Source of the DNA: Conus ventricosus
Taxonomy: Eukaryota; Mollusca; Gastropoda; Neogastropoda; Conidae
Assembly: GCA_018398815.1 (NCBI GenBank)
Contig: CM031600.1
Span: 50,759,270 to 50,823,269 of the forward strand
DNA: 64,000 bases
Direction: 5' to 3'
This document shows positions 25,230 to 38,259 of this stretch, in pieces (the stretch's first letter is position 1; each line of letters opens with the position of its first letter). The translations under genes were made by a program, and so were the position numbers. A model generated the notes under the pieces. It was not told the origin of the DNA and made no database searches. It saw only the letters and a list, made by a program, of their open reading frames with translations.

Positions 25230-25577
25230 CACACACACACACACACACCACACACACACAGTGACTGCTAACGTTGCCCGAAAGTTCGTTGGAGCTTTCA
25301 GCTGCGACGATTGAAACCGATAGCGGGCCGTTTTCAACTTTTGAAGAACACCCTCCCCCCGCCTTTCTCTCCTGTCTGTCCCCCCCCCCCCCCCACTTCC
25401 TTTTTATCCCTTTCTTTGTAGTCTTCCTTTTTCTTTTCCTGCCCCCCCCCCCCTCCTTTTGGTCTCTTTCCTCGCAGCCTATCCTCCTTTCTCTTCTCTG
25501 TCCGAGAGTGTGTGCACACGTGTCTTTGGGTGTGCTATGTATAAATGCATGTGTTGTGTTGTATGTGCGCGTGTGTG

Positions 25578-25636
<59 letters not shown>

Positions 25637-25646
25637 AGGAGGAGAT

Positions 25647-25709
<63 letters not shown>

Positions 25710-25732
25710 GTGTGCGTGCGTGTGCGTGTGCG
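25230..25732. repeat. Cluster of CA, poly-C and GT/GA microsatellites
   Basis: A CA tract (25231-25261), C runs of 14 and 12 bases (25380-25394 and 25442-25453), and a compound tract of GT (25575-25633) then GA (25636-25706). The 216-codon frame on the minus strand is low-complexity and not a gene. Confidence 0.92.
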
Positions 25733-27570
25733 CATATGAATGAATGTGGGTGTCTGTAACATGCCAAGATGGAGTGAATATTCCAATACAAACGTACAAT
25801 GCATATCCTTTGAATTAACTTTTCATTCTGTTGTCATGTATCTGGAGCGTTTCTTAAATGCAAAAAAAAAAAAAAAGCACAAGATTAAATTTTTTTCTTC
25901 TCTTGGCTATTTTGAAATAGGAAGAATAACCTGGTTAGGCTGTTTGATTGCAGATATCAATTAATTCAGACACAGTGTAAGCACATTATGCACAGTTGCT
26001 TCATCTCCACCTCCACCCCCATCCCCTGTGTCCATGAAAGCACTCACTCCTGCAAATGCACAAAAGCCTGCCAGAAAGCTCTATCAAAACACACTGCATG
26101 TGAACAAATAAGCAGGATTTTGAATGAAAGAAGTGTGCTTTATTGTAAATTAAAAAAAAAATCAACAAACGAAAAAAAAACCCCAGACAAATCCAATATA
26201 AAAGAAAACCAGATATACAACGATCCAGCCAGTGGTTTAAAAACCGACTTCATCAAGTCCAGCTGATCTGAAGGCAATCATTTAAAGGAAAGATATCACA
26301 CACACGCTCACTCCTACTCTACCTGGAATAGAGACATTAACAAAAAGATCTATAGCCACACACATGTTCAAATAAAATGCTCTTTTCAATGCTGACGGAT
26401 ATAGTCTCACATGTCGGGATGTTTTTGACAAAATCATTTTAGTCTGAGACCTTCTTCTCCCATGACTCAAATAGTGCTAGTGGGACACCACACTGAAGAA
26501 CTGTTCACCAAGTTCCTTCTGCTCTGTCAGTAATGTGTCAAGGTTCAAGCCTTTGAAAATGGAGTTTCCATCCATTCTGTAAGGCTCTCACAGTCCATCT
26601 AGTTTTTTTTTTTCTTTTCTGTCGACCTCTCAATGGCCCTCCCTCATCAATTCCCTGGCGTACTGTTTTACAGAGATGCCATTGTCCGTGTAATGTGGCC
26701 ACACAGACCTTTCCTGTTCTTACCTGAAGTGGGCAGATCTTCCCATGCACCAGTGTGTTGTTCCATGGTTTGGGTGCATTTGTCTTCTGCAGACATGAGC
26801 AGTGTATCTGATGTTGAGTGTCTAGCCATAACATCTCAGACATTAGGACAGCAAATCTTCCCTTCTTAAATTGCATCAATTTCTCACTACACTTCAGCTG
26901 TCTCCCCGACATCTTCCAAACAGAAGATAGGACAAGAAAAGTAAATGACCTCCCTAATTAACTAAAAAATACCCCCCCCCAAAAAAAAACACAACAACAA
27001 CAATAAACAAAAACAACCGCCTCCCCCCCCCCCCCAAGAGACCCCCCCCCCCAAAAAAAAAACAAACCCCAAATAAACAAACAAACAAACCCCACCTCCC
27101 TCCAAAACATCTTCTCTGTCATTCACCCAAGCAACTTCTAACACACATGCAAGCCTTTCTGTAGAATGCAGATAAAGACACATTTCCTAAAACCGTTCGT
27201 GGATCAAAACATACGGTGGAAAAAAAAAAGTAAATACCAGTGGTTTATGTCTTGTTGCACCAAATACAAAAAGAATACATGAACAATATGCAAGCAATAA
27301 AATGTCAGCAAAAAAAAAAGAAAAGAAGAAAAAGCGATGTGTTTGCCGATTAATACTGATAGGGTGCACACATGCATGTGTATTGGATTCTCCATACATC
27401 ATACACAAACAGGTTTGAAAAAAGTAAAAATGGCTCGAATAGTGACACTGTCCAACAAACTACCAGAAAAGGGATAACAAATGCTTTTAAAACAAGGCTG
27501 TGTCTGAAAGTAGATTTCGAACCTTGACTTTTGCATAACTGGGAACTGAATACAAAGCCAGAGCACATTC
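25733..27570. other. No recognised gene; one unexplained ORF
   Basis: The minus-strand frame 26912-26538 is open for 124 codons with mixed composition, but shows no domain I recognise and no convincing splice context. At 26970-27060 there are alternating poly-C and poly-A runs. The stretch abuts the second Tc1-like element. Confidence 0.4.
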
Positions 27571-29115
27571 TATACTGACTTCCATAAAAAACGGGAAAAC
27601 AAAACAAGCTGAAGGTTGGGGTGAATTTTATTGGTCACAATTGTACAGAGTGGAAGCGAGAATTCAACGCGATTTGATTCATTACACCGGTAATGTGTGA
27701 AAATGTCATCAGCAATATGTCTTTGTGTGGAAAATCCAAGATCACGTGACAAACCAGCTTGAAGTCCTAAAACCGTGTGTGGCCACCATTTGCATGGACA
27801 ACTGCTTGACACCTGCGGCTCATTGAGTGGACCAGGTGGTTGATGCGTCCCTTGGCACACCAGCCCACACATGGACGATGGCCTGGTGAAATTGAGCCGC
27901 TGTTGCTGGTCGTGGACGCAGGAGGTCCAACCGTCTGCCAAGTTCATCCCAAAAATGTTCTATTGGGTTTAAATCGGGACTGAGGGCTGGCCAGGGCAGC
28001 ACATTGACGTTGTTATGCTGAAGAAATTGCTGGGTGGCCCTGGCGGTGTGTGGTCTTGCATTGTCCTGTTGGAATGTCCAGTTTGGGTGTTGCGCAAAAA
28101 AAGGATCGACATGGGGTCTGAGCACCTGGTTGATGTAGCGCTGTGCATTGACACCCTGTCCGCGACCAGGACCAATGTTTTGAAAGATGACTGGTCCTAT
28201 GGCGTGGTTAATGCCAATTGCACCCCGTATCATAACGTTCGGGCCTCCCCAGGGGTTCCGCGCTACCACACAGGAGTCAGCATAGCGTTCACCAGGTCGA
28301 CGCCATATTCTGACACGACCGTCAGCCATGTCAATACAAAAACGGCTCTCATCTGAGAACAGTATGCGTCCCCACTGCTGCCTGCGCCAGTTGATTTGGG
28401 CTTGTGCCCACTGCAGCCTGTCCTGCCGGTGTCTTGGTGCCAGTACCGGACCTCTGTGAGGACGCCTACATGCCAGCCCGTTCTCCTGAAGATGCTGCCG
28501 CATAGTGTTGAAGCTGATTCGTTGCTGGAGATTCCCAGGCACCTGTCGAGCAGTGTTAGTGGCTGTTTGCCGCCTGTCCCGCAGATGGGTTCAAACAAGA
28601 TGGCGATCCTCTCTTTGTGTGGTGACCAAAGGACGGCCTGGCCGGGGACGATCATCAGTGGTACCAGTGACTCGCATGCTGTGCTGCAGACGATAGATGG
28701 TTGAGATGTGGACGTTAAAGATGTTGGCGACCTGCCTGGCATCCACACCAGCCTCCAGATGGCCTAGGGCACGATTGCGTTCCTCTGCTCGTAGTCTTGG
28801 CATCTCTGTAGCGCTCAGACGGCAAGTTGTTACCTGAACCTTGTAGCGCGGCTTTATAAAGGCTGCATGCCTGCGTACTTGTCGCTGGTTAACTTTGCTC
28901 TGCATGGTGTGCACGTGCCTCACATGCAGCAACCAGTTTGCCATTTTTGTTGACCCTCCAATGCCGGGAATGATGTGTTGCTCACACAATTTTTTCACTG
29001 CACGTGAGTCTTGGACCCAAACAACTTGCCACAATGGTTCAATATTGTATATTCACCCCTTTTCACCCGAAAAATAGCCTTTCAAATTTTCGCGTTTTTT
29101 ATGGAAGTCAGTATA
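27571..29115 (-). mobile_element. Tc1-like DNA transposon, copy 2 (near-intact)
   Basis: A 1545-bp element with 29-bp terminal inverted repeats at 27571-27599 and 29087-29115. They differ at one base (ACGGG versus ACGCG in the inner part), and the outer TATA is compatible with TA duplication. The inner TIR half CATAAAAAACGCGAAAA is shared with the copy at 184-1727, while the outer half (CTGACTTC) differs. The transposase is on the minus strand. Confidence 0.93.
27767..28803 (-). pseudogene. Tc1-like DD34E transposase, one TGA and one frameshift
   Basis: It starts at 28803 with MPRLRAEERN. An N-terminal helix-turn-helix (VANIFNVHISTIYRLQ), the GRP hook and the catalytic motifs FSDESRF, QQDNARPHTA and SPDLNPIEHFWD are all present, with DD34E spacing. 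There are two lesions. The first is an in-frame TGA at 28591-28593, where copy 1 has an arginine; this fits a CGA to TGA transition. The second is one missing base near 27847 that replaces the last 25 or so residues. In the shifted frame the expected C-terminus continues (HLVHSMSRRCQAVV...) to a stop at 27767. The span of 1037 nt is the same as in copy 1, giving 345 aa. One deletion and one point mutation separate it from an intact gene. Confidence 0.92.
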
Positions 29116-30940
29116 GAAGCTGTAAACATAAGGATCACACTTTATAAATGTAGGAAATGAGTATCGTTTACCAGTGTGCTTTCTCACTAAGATCTATGTA
29201 TTATTCAGAAGTGTGTTTTTCTCACCATGAATTTGTACAATCAAGAATTTAAGCTTACTGGTCAAAAATATGAAGACAAAAGATGTTTCCTCAATACAAG
29301 TCTTCATATTCTTTATATGGACAGTGTCTTTATTATCTGTAGCCCTGTATCATATAAAAACAGAGCTGACAATGGATTATTGTATGGTCAGCCAAATGCC
29401 TAAAAGTTGAAACAGTTTTGAAAAGGGGGAAGGGAGACGGAGGGATGGGGAGGGAGAGGGGCAATAAATCAACACCTGAAAATGTTTTCAATTCCTTCCA
29501 AATGCAAGTGAGGCAACATGCAAAATAGGCAGGGAATACATGAAGTGAAAGAATCTTACTGATATTGAATCTCTCTCTCTTTGTCCTTCTGTTTGTCTCT
29601 CTCTCTGTATGTGTGTATGGTGTCTGACTAAAAGTAGGCTAGTCAAAAATTTTCTGCCATTTTTGTGATACTGCCTATACCCCAAACACCTATTTTCTGA
29701 CCTTGACCTTTCACTCTATGTCAAAGTTAGGTCTTATGATAAACCCCACACATCAGTTCATGGAAAATCCACTGATCTTTTGTCAGGACCACTCTCATAA
29801 AAGTTCCAATACAAACATTATTTCTTTCTAGATAATACAAGGTAAATGGAACTTTCCTAATATTCAGTACATTTTAGCCCTTTACATTTGTTACTTGAAG
29901 GTAGTGACAACAACAAAAAAATGTTAAGACTTTAATCAAGCTGGCCACGGTACAGTTAATCTTTTTGTATGTCAAATGTAGTACAGAGTTGAACATTTTA
30001 TCCAGAGAGATGTAACACAAAAGCAATAAAGTGCAATCTGCAGCTTGTGACCTTGAAACCACAGTCTACACCCAAATTGAAACCAAGCTTTACTCTCCGA
30101 CAACTACTCACATACAAAAAAAAAAATTACCAGTCAAATTTAATACTTCTCCCAACATCTACACACATAATTTAAGCCAGATCATTTGGGTTCTAATTTG
30201 TGCATGGGACACAAACCAAACAGACACAACCATCCCCTGGATGCTTAACATCAGCCATTTGTGAAGCACTGAATTCGTAAAACTCTTGTCACCTCATCTC
30301 AAAATCCCATTTCTCAGTCCAAAAAAAAAAGTTTTGGGAAAAAAGCACAGATCGGAAAAAAAATTCCGACCAGGTCAAGCCACAGTTAAAGTGAATGATT
30401 TTCAACCAATGCTCAGGTACTGGAACAGTGCTTTTACTCATCTACCAAGCAGCATTAAGCCTTGTTCAGTAGTCTGACATAGCTTCTTGCAGGTAACAAA
30501 GACAGCTACAGTGTTTCCCATGATGAAGTCGAGTCATGTTGTCTTCAGCCCTGTTGACCATAGAGCAAATTAACTCCTTCTTTACCTATACCGGCGTAAG
30601 TGCAATGTGTATGGTTGCACAACGATTGCTTGCATACCATGTTAAGCAGGTCACTAATTCTTTTTTGTCTCTATTAGATCTACAATCTAGTTTCATTCTT
30701 GATATTATTTTTATCAAACAAATGAATTTAATTCTAGTACTAGGAATTGAGTTTTAGTTAAAAAAAAAAAAGGGTTTTATGCGTTGCTGTGTGCTCAGTC
30801 TGTGTGGCACCCAGTGCTGGGCAGTAGGGAAGAGTTAAAATCTCAGGTAAAAATCCAAAACATGTCTATTCCTGCAAAAAAGAACCAGTCTCTTAAACAA
30901 AAATCTAACATGATCCAAGTCTCAATCAGAAAAAAACCGA
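29116..30940. other. Non-coding, no feature recognised
   Basis: AT-rich sequence with short CT and A runs. No ORF here shows recognisable domains. Confidence 0.45.
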
Positions 30941-30944
30941 AAAG

Positions 30945-31085
30945 AACAGGATAAATCACAATCAGATTTCCATAATCATAGGAGAAAAACAACAACACAG
31001 GATGAATCACTATCAGATTTCCATAATCATAGGAGAAAAAAAAAAACACCACAGGATGAATCACTATCAGATTTCCATAACCACA
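30945..31085. repeat. Minisatellite of about 55 bp, three copies
   Basis: GGAT(A/G)AATCAC(A/T)ATCAGATTT followed by CCATAATCATAGGAGAAAAA occurs three times in tandem, the last copy slightly diverged. Confidence 0.88.
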
Positions 31086-31369
31086 GAAAAAATATTAAAC
31101 TTTTCAGGGTGAACCATAGAAAACCAGAATGACAAAATGTAAAGAAGTCAAAGACTGGCTAAAGCACAACCAATGATTTTTACCCCATTGCATCGGACAC
31201 AGCCCCTGACTAGCCATGCTTCTTAGCACACTTTCAGTTCAACTATAATGCACACTTTTTCTTTTCTTTATATGCACACTGCAAGCTCTTGTCCAAAACC
31301 ATATTTACATCATACCCACAATCCACAGACAATATTCACAAAATATTCAAGTGCAAGTTCAAATGCAAG

Positions 31370-31381
31370 TGCACACACACA

Positions 31382-31412
<31 letters not shown>

Positions 31413-31460
31413 CACACCACACACACACACACACATGCACACACACACACACACACCACC
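31370..31460. repeat. CA microsatellite with CACCA interruptions
   Basis: A 90-base CA tract with regular interruptions. A G-rich purine stretch follows (31538-31620). Confidence 0.93.
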
Positions 31461-31917
31461 CAAAACAAACACTTTACATTATTTACAGTGCCACACAATG
31501 ATTCTTATTAGAGAAAATATTTACTCAACGACTTGGGGATGGGAGACAGGAGGGGGGTGGGGGGAAGGGAGGCAACAGGAGTGGCAGGGGGGGAGGTGGT
31601 GGGAGGGAGGGAGGGGGAAGCAGAGTGGGTCAAGATTCAGCTGGAGTTTTGACATGTAGCAAGGTAGCAGCGTAAGGAGAGAGAGAGAGAGCCTGCACAG
31701 GAGACTGCTGATCTAACCACATGAACTTTGTAATATGAAGCCATCCCTGTATAAGTCAGAAAAAACTAATATCATGCGCTTCTGCTAACACCCAGAGTCT
31801 TACCTTAAGGATGCTAGCTTGCTAGGTTTGACCCTGAAACATACCATGGCCGTTTTCCTGCTTCCTCCCTCTCCTTCACTGCCACCTCTGCCAAAACCTG
31901 AATCTTGACACACAGGT

Positions 31918-32090
31918 CTAGTCATAAAGAAGGTACAACAGTTCCCCTTCCTCCAGTAGATCTGTAATTAAAACGTCTAGTCATAAAGGTCACAATAGTT
32001 CACCTTCCTCCAGTAGATCTGTAATAAAACGTTCTAGTCATAAAGGTCACAATAGTTCACCTTCCTCCAGTAGATCTGTAATAAAACAAC
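31918..32090. repeat. 58-bp minisatellite, three copies
   Basis: CTAGTCATAAAG begins copies at 31918, 31977 and 32034, each followed by a CACCTTCCTCCAGTAGATCT-like segment. The last two copies are nearly identical. Confidence 0.9.
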
Positions 32091-32099
32091 AATAACAGT

Positions 32100-33125
32100 A
32101 TAAAAAGCCATTGAAAGGAGACAACTTTTTCAGCGTGAGACTGGGATTATACAGGAACCCACAAACGTGACAGAAATACCCACCCACAACAAAACATTTT
32201 GTTCGGGTTCATTGGAAAACGGTAACTTTCAAGTTTTAGACTCCATAAATACATGTTTATGTCTGTACATAAACAGCATGACATTGCAAAGACATCCAAG
32301 TCACTGTGATCATTGTGATCAAACGACCCAAATGAAAAATGCCTGTGATAAGAGGGTTGGGTCTGGCCATCAAAACAGTGGAAGTTCAGTCATGGTGCTG
32401 GTACCCCAGCAAACTGCAGAGACCATTTGAGGGTTAACAAACTCACAGTCAACAGTATGTAAAAAATTCAGAGGTAAAAGATATATACAATAGCAGGGTA
32501 GGCACCACATAGAACCAAACAGTTCAGAGTTTTCTGAGCAAGAACCCAGCCAAAAGTATTTGGAAAAAAAAAAAGATATCTGATGGGAAGGGTAACGTAA
32601 TCACGTGTCCTCCCCCGCCAAAAAGAAAAAAAATAAGAAAAAAAAATACTGACAGCAAGAAATCAGCAGATTGTATTTCAGAATCAAATAAGAACATGCA
32701 TGTACAAATGCATTCTTTGGTGGAAAAAGTCCAAGAAGAACAAAAACAAAACATTGTGCGGCAGTTCATATCACACCTGTGGTAAATATCACAGCTGTGC
32801 TAAAGGCAGAACAACTTCAGGAAAGCTTGGGAATGCTCTGGCAATTAAAAACAAGATCACAATAGTTAATAAATAGAGATCACTGCTCCATTTCAGTGTG
32901 GTGAAGAGCTTTCAGGGGAAAAAGAGATCTGAATGAAATTTATTGAGAAGCAAGAGAAGTGTTAGCAGAGTTCAAGACATCAATTGCTTTGTGATGCTCG
33001 GTGAATACACACGCTAAAGTTGTGAAGTAAAAAACATGCGAATTCTCCCGGCACTTATTCTGCTCACCGAAACAAATGCATAATTGTTCTGTTCTGTTCT
33101 CTCTCTCTCTCACACACACACTCTA

Positions 33126-33190
<65 letters not shown>

Positions 33191-34656
33191 CATTCTACTG
33201 ACAAACAGACATTCATACATTAATTATTTCATGTGCGACATGCAGAAAACTAGAAAATGCTGAAGCCGTGCACAAAAATCCCCTCTTAAAATTCTTATCT
33301 ACATCAAGTTGATCGTCCATTGAAAATGACACCAATAACACCACCAGCTAATCCTATGTCAAAGCCAATATCAAAGCAAAGTGTCAATAACTTCTAACTT
33401 CTACATCAAACTTTTCTTTTTATAACAAATACTTGCTTTAAGCTAACTAAAAAAAAAAAAAAAAGAAATTAGAAAATAAACACAAACAACCCAACTGATC
33501 AACACCCCAAACATCGTTTCATCTGAAGACTGTCAGTGTGTGGGAATGAATGTCAGGAGCTAAAATGGGGCGTTACGACTGCCCCGTCTCCATTCCCAAA
33601 GAATTCAATGGTGACACTCATGAGCGGACGCCGACGCACAGGGGCTGATGAAATGGTGGGCCTTCTGAGGTGAGGGTGACTGCTTGGAGCACTGCACACA
33701 CACACATCACACTTCAGTTCAATGGCTGAAATCACACATCTCTGGACCTTTCTCACTCTCTCTCATACCCAAAAAATAACAGGAAGGAGAAGTGTAGGAC
33801 ACTTGTAGAACAGATTACTACTGAAAACTGGAGGATAAAGACTTCTTTCTACATCTGCATATATATATAAGAACACACACAAACTGATAGCAACCAGTTC
33901 ATTGTGAGATTACCTTTGCTTGTACCAACAATTAACAAAATCGTGATATTGAAAGATTTTATTGAACAAGAGTACTTGAGACTTCTTTCATCATCTGCTC
34001 ACCTAACTACTGCTGCCTCATCAACACACAACAGAATGAAAAGGAGACGAAATGGACACATGCAAAACAGGATACTACTGAAAATAAGAAGATGGAGACT
34101 TCTTTTATCATCTACACACACACACACACACACACCACATCAAAGCACAAAACACACACACACACACATTCAAAGCACAAAACACACACACACAACACAC
34201 AGACACATTAAAACATAAATACACATGCACACATACATACATATTTGAACTCCCCAAAATGGGTTCCTCAGATTTTTAATTTTTTATTTTTTTTTAGCGT
34301 TGTTCACAGAAAGAATCCAAACTTTATAAAGGCAGTTCTCACACACACACACAAAAAAACCCTTCACTTAAGCTAAACCAGAATGCTCCATGATCACCTT
34401 TAGAATTTAAAAATAACTGTTATAACTTCATTCTTTTTAAAGAAATCTACCGGTGAAACATTTTTTATTTCTTATTTTATTTTCACTATTTAGAATGCCT
34501 AAATTATGTGAACATATTTCTAACAGTACAAATATTACAGTATCTATGAAGGCAAAAACTGGGTTATGAAAAAAGCCGATTAAAAAAAAACAAAAAACAA
34601 AAACCGAACTCATTTAGACTTGTCACAATTTGTGAACCCATTTCATCCGTTATATG

Positions 34657-34721
<65 letters not shown>

Positions 34722-35406
34722 ACTGACTGACTAAAAAAGTTCAATGTCAACTTAATTTTTGATGTAGTAACATTTCACAAAATCATTATCATCCATCAAC
34801 ATTACAAGAAGATAGAAAGTTATTTGATCGTCTGTACTTCAATGTACCTGTGCAAAACACAGACACGCATGCACACACGCACGACGCACACACACACACA
34901 TACACACTAATACAGAAAAAGTCAGAAGAAGAGGGACATACAGAACAGACTGACTAATATGGAATACAATTTTTTTTGTCCATCCTCCAGAAGAAAACAA
35001 CACACACAAAGAACATTTGCAAATGTGTGATGTAATTCTCTTGACTGAATCCGAAAACTGGTTAGAATTAAAAACAAAACCACTCTCGGAGAACAATACC
35101 TGTATAATGTGCGCACATGGCACATGTGTGTGTCTAATGTGTGTGGTGTGTGTGTGGCGTGCGGTGTGTGCCCAGCAGATCACATGTGCATGCACACGCC
35201 CGTGCAGATATGTCTCTGTGTGCCTCTGTTGACATGTGCGGCTGTTTGTGTCCATGCATGTGCACTGGTATATATGCGTTAGGTCACATGCACCACAGCT
35301 TAGTCAGACACTGTGTATCAACACAGTATGACCTGACTAACACAACATACAATATCAGTCTCTCCTTTCCGTAACTATGGCATCTGGCAGGATTTACACT
35401 ACACAC

Positions 35407-35465
<59 letters not shown>

Positions 35466-35480
35466 GCTGAGAAATAGACA
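32100..35480. other. Non-coding stretch with long CA microsatellites
   Basis: No gene recognised. CA tracts lie at 33112-33186, 34112-34136, 34659-34719 (followed by three GACT units) and 35403-35463, with several shorter ones between. Confidence 0.5.
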
Positions 35481-36010
35481 CATTCAATCATACACTCATT
35501 TCATATTTCAGAAAGCAGTTCACTCTCTATCCTATTTCCTTTGTTAGTCTTTTTTCTTTTAGAAAGCTCAGCCCAATGCCACATCACTGAACAATGCACC
35601 ACAGCCTGAACTGACAGAAAACAGAGTTAGGTGACAGACTGAGGGGCGCCACATCACTGACAATGCACACACCTACTGACAGAAACAGTGTAGGTGACAA
35701 CTACCACACACACAACAACACCACACACACAAAACAACAACACCCACACACAACATCACCACTGCTGAAGAAAAACAATTCAATCAACACTCCATTCATA
35801 TTCTGAAAGCAGTTCACCTCTATCCTATCCTGTTAGAAACATGTTTCTTTTAGAAGCTGGGGCCAATGCCACATCACTGAACAATGCACCACAGCCTGAA
35901 CTGACAGAAAACAGTGTTAGGTGACAGACTGAGGGGCGCCACATCACTGAACAATGCACCACAGCCTGGACTGACAGAAAACAGTGTTAGGTGACAGACT
36001 GAGGGGCGAT
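35480..36010. repeat. Tandem duplication of about 300 bp containing a 77-bp repeat
   Basis: A segment starting near 35482 (ATTCAATCA..CACTC, GAAAGCAGTTCAC, TCTATCCTAT) is repeated near 35778. Inside each copy lies a sub-repeat of about 77 bp (GCCACATCACTGAACAATGC, CACAGCCTG, CTGACAGAAAACAG, TAGGTGACAGACTGAGGGGC). It occurs at about 35577, 35648, 35868 and 35939. The second of these is the most eroded. Confidence 0.8.
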
Positions 36011-36153
36011 GGACGGGGAAGGGGAGAGGAGTGAAGGATGGGGGAGGAGAAAGTCAACACATTTTACTGACATGAGCTGCTGTCACAGAATGGGTCTGCT
36101 AAGAGGTCAACTTGTGGTCAGATACCGTGCTGCGAGAGGCGCAGTTAGGGGGT

Positions 36154-36277
36154 GGAGGGGGGGGGGGGGGGGGGGGGGAGACAGGTAACAGGTCTTTGGG
36201 AAATGGAAATGCACACGCACACACACTCATAGGCAAAGACAGTAAAAGACACATACATCTTCAAATATGCAAGCACC

Positions 36278-36312
<35 letters not shown>
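36154..36312. repeat. Poly-G run and CA microsatellite
   Basis: A G-rich run (36149-36178) and a 30-base CA tract (36281-36311). Confidence 0.9.
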
Positions 36313-36313
<1 letters not shown>

Positions 36314-37130
36314 AATGGTTGAAACAAAAATGGAAAAAAGCAACAAAAGTGTTATATTAAAAACAAAAGAATGAAGAAAACTCAACTACAAACAATGAAA
36401 ACAAATTTTTGATGTATAGACATGACATTCATATTCAAAATCAGTAAAAGATTTAATCTAAAAAGAAAAAATCAATTAGTCAAAATGTTTTAAATGAAAA
36501 AAAAAGTAATTTAAATGGCATAGATAAGAAAACCTTATTCAAAACTAGTACAGATATAAAATCAAAAAACATCTGTTAGTTCAAAATGCGTTAGTATTAT
36601 GCAGCAAGTCCTGTGTTCTCCTAATATTTATAGTACCGATATAATGCAGCCTGAATTAGTCTCATCACATACACACACTATCAGCATATCTAGTCACTGA
36701 AATTTTCCGCTTGATTGTTATCAAAGAATAAAACAGAAAATTAAAAGAAAAATGAAAATAATAATTTATACGAATGATGTCACGAAAGAAATCTATTAAA
36801 TTAGAGCCCACAAACTTAAAAACTACCACATGAGATTTAGCAACGTTCTGGTAAATTACTATTCTGTCGCGAGATTAAAATATAAGACTGAACTTCAGAC
36901 TAAGGAGTTAAAAAAATGAAAGAAGAAAAGACCTCAGTTTAAATCCCATGCTACTTTCCTGTAAAATAAAGAACATTGATTACAGATTCACTTTCAATCA
37001 TAAAACTATACCATCACACCCTCATTCCCTATCAGATCCACTACAATATGAACTTCTGAGCCTTGCATGTACAAAGTATCAATGATGTAGAGGTGTGGGA
37101 CAGGATGGTGATGTTTGACTGTGGATGTCA
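36313..37130. other. AT-rich non-coding, nothing recognised
   Basis: Very AT-rich sequence without ORFs of interest. Confidence 0.45.
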
Positions 37131-37132
37131 AA

Positions 37133-37135
<3 letters not shown>

Positions 37136-37183
<48 letters not shown>

Positions 37184-37187
37184 TGTT
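37136..37187. repeat. GT microsatellite bordering the LINE fragment
   Basis: A GT tract with one TTT interruption. A second short tract lies at 37225-37238, just upstream of the LINE-derived coding sequence. Confidence 0.92.
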
Positions 37188-37284
37188 GTGGTTGCGTGGC
37201 GCACATGTGTATGGTCTGTGCACATGTGTGTGTGTGTTTCTTCCGCAGAGTCCGCCGGCATCCAGTCTTTGCATGCGTAGGGAG

Positions 37285-38102
37285 GAAAGCCCTACATCAT
37301 ACTCATACCCCCACTGCTGAGCCAGTCATCACCATCACTGGACAGCAACTGAATGCTGTGAACAAGTTCACCTACCTAGGCAGCACTCTGTTCAGAAACG
37401 TTGTCATTGACGATGAGGTGAATGCCAGGCTCGCCAAAGCTAGTGCCAATTTTGGCAGACTCCACAAGAACATATGGAACTGGAGAGGCATCACCCTAGA
37501 GATCAAGATCAAGGTGTATCGGGCCATAGTTCTCACCACACTGCTCTATGGCTGTGAAACATGGATGGTATACCAGCGTCACGCAAGGAAACTGAACCAT
37601 TTCCACTCCACCTGCCTCACAAGACTCATGGGCATTAAGTGGCAAGACAAGATTCTGGACACTGAAGTCCTCACTTGTGCTGGCCTGCTAGCATCTTCAC
37701 CATCCTGATGCAGTCACAGCTTCGCTGGGCAGGTCATGTAGTTCGCATGCCAGACCATCGGCTGCCAAAGAAACTACTGTTTGGCGAACTACAAGGCAAG
37801 CGCTCACAAGGAGGCCTGAAGAAGCATTTCAAAGACAGCCTCAAATCTTCCCTGAAGGCCTTCAACATGGGAGCAGACTGCCCAGGACAGAGATGGGTGG
37901 CGATCAGTTGTCCGCAAAGGTGCAGACCTGTGAAAGCAACAGAACTGCTGCGGCTGAACAGCGCAGGATGGGTCAGGAAGACCAGTGTCAACAGATCTCC
38001 AACTGCTGCCACCATCCCCTGTCCGTACTGTGATAGATCTTCCGGGCGCAGATCGGCCTGACCAGTCATCTACGCACTCATCCCCGACCCCAGGATGACT
38101 AG
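37285..38102 (+). pseudogene. LINE ORF2 C-terminal fragment ending in a C2H2 finger
   Basis: The conserved post-palm region of a widespread endonuclease/reverse-transcriptase LINE can be read: LNAVNKFTYLGSTL, IDDEVNARLAKASANFGRL, KVYRAIVLTTLLYGCETW, ARKLNHFH, then QLRWAGHVVRMPDHRLPKK. After the RT comes a Cys2-His2 finger, with CPYC and then HLRTH (C-x2-C-x12-H-x3-H once the frame is followed). Two one-base deletions break the frame: near 37688, between GL and SIFTILM, and near 38040, just inside the finger. The stop is at 38100-38102. The endonuclease and most of the RT are absent, so it is a 5'-truncated insertion. The clade (RTE or a relative) is not assigned. Confidence 0.85.
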
Positions 38103-38146
38103 ATGGTCTTCGTCGTCTCGACGGACAACAAGAGAGAGAGAATATG

Positions 38147-38251
<105 letters not shown>

Positions 38252-38259
38252 AGAACTCT

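Noticed and set aside
26538..26912. 124-codon minus-strand ORF as a gene
   Set aside because: Composition is mixed but no domain, homologue or splice partner is recognisable. It is left as an unexplained ORF in the interval note.
28263..28748. 161-codon minus-strand ORF
   Set aside because: It is an alternative frame inside the second Tc1-like transposase. The frame with the catalytic motifs is the neighbouring one.
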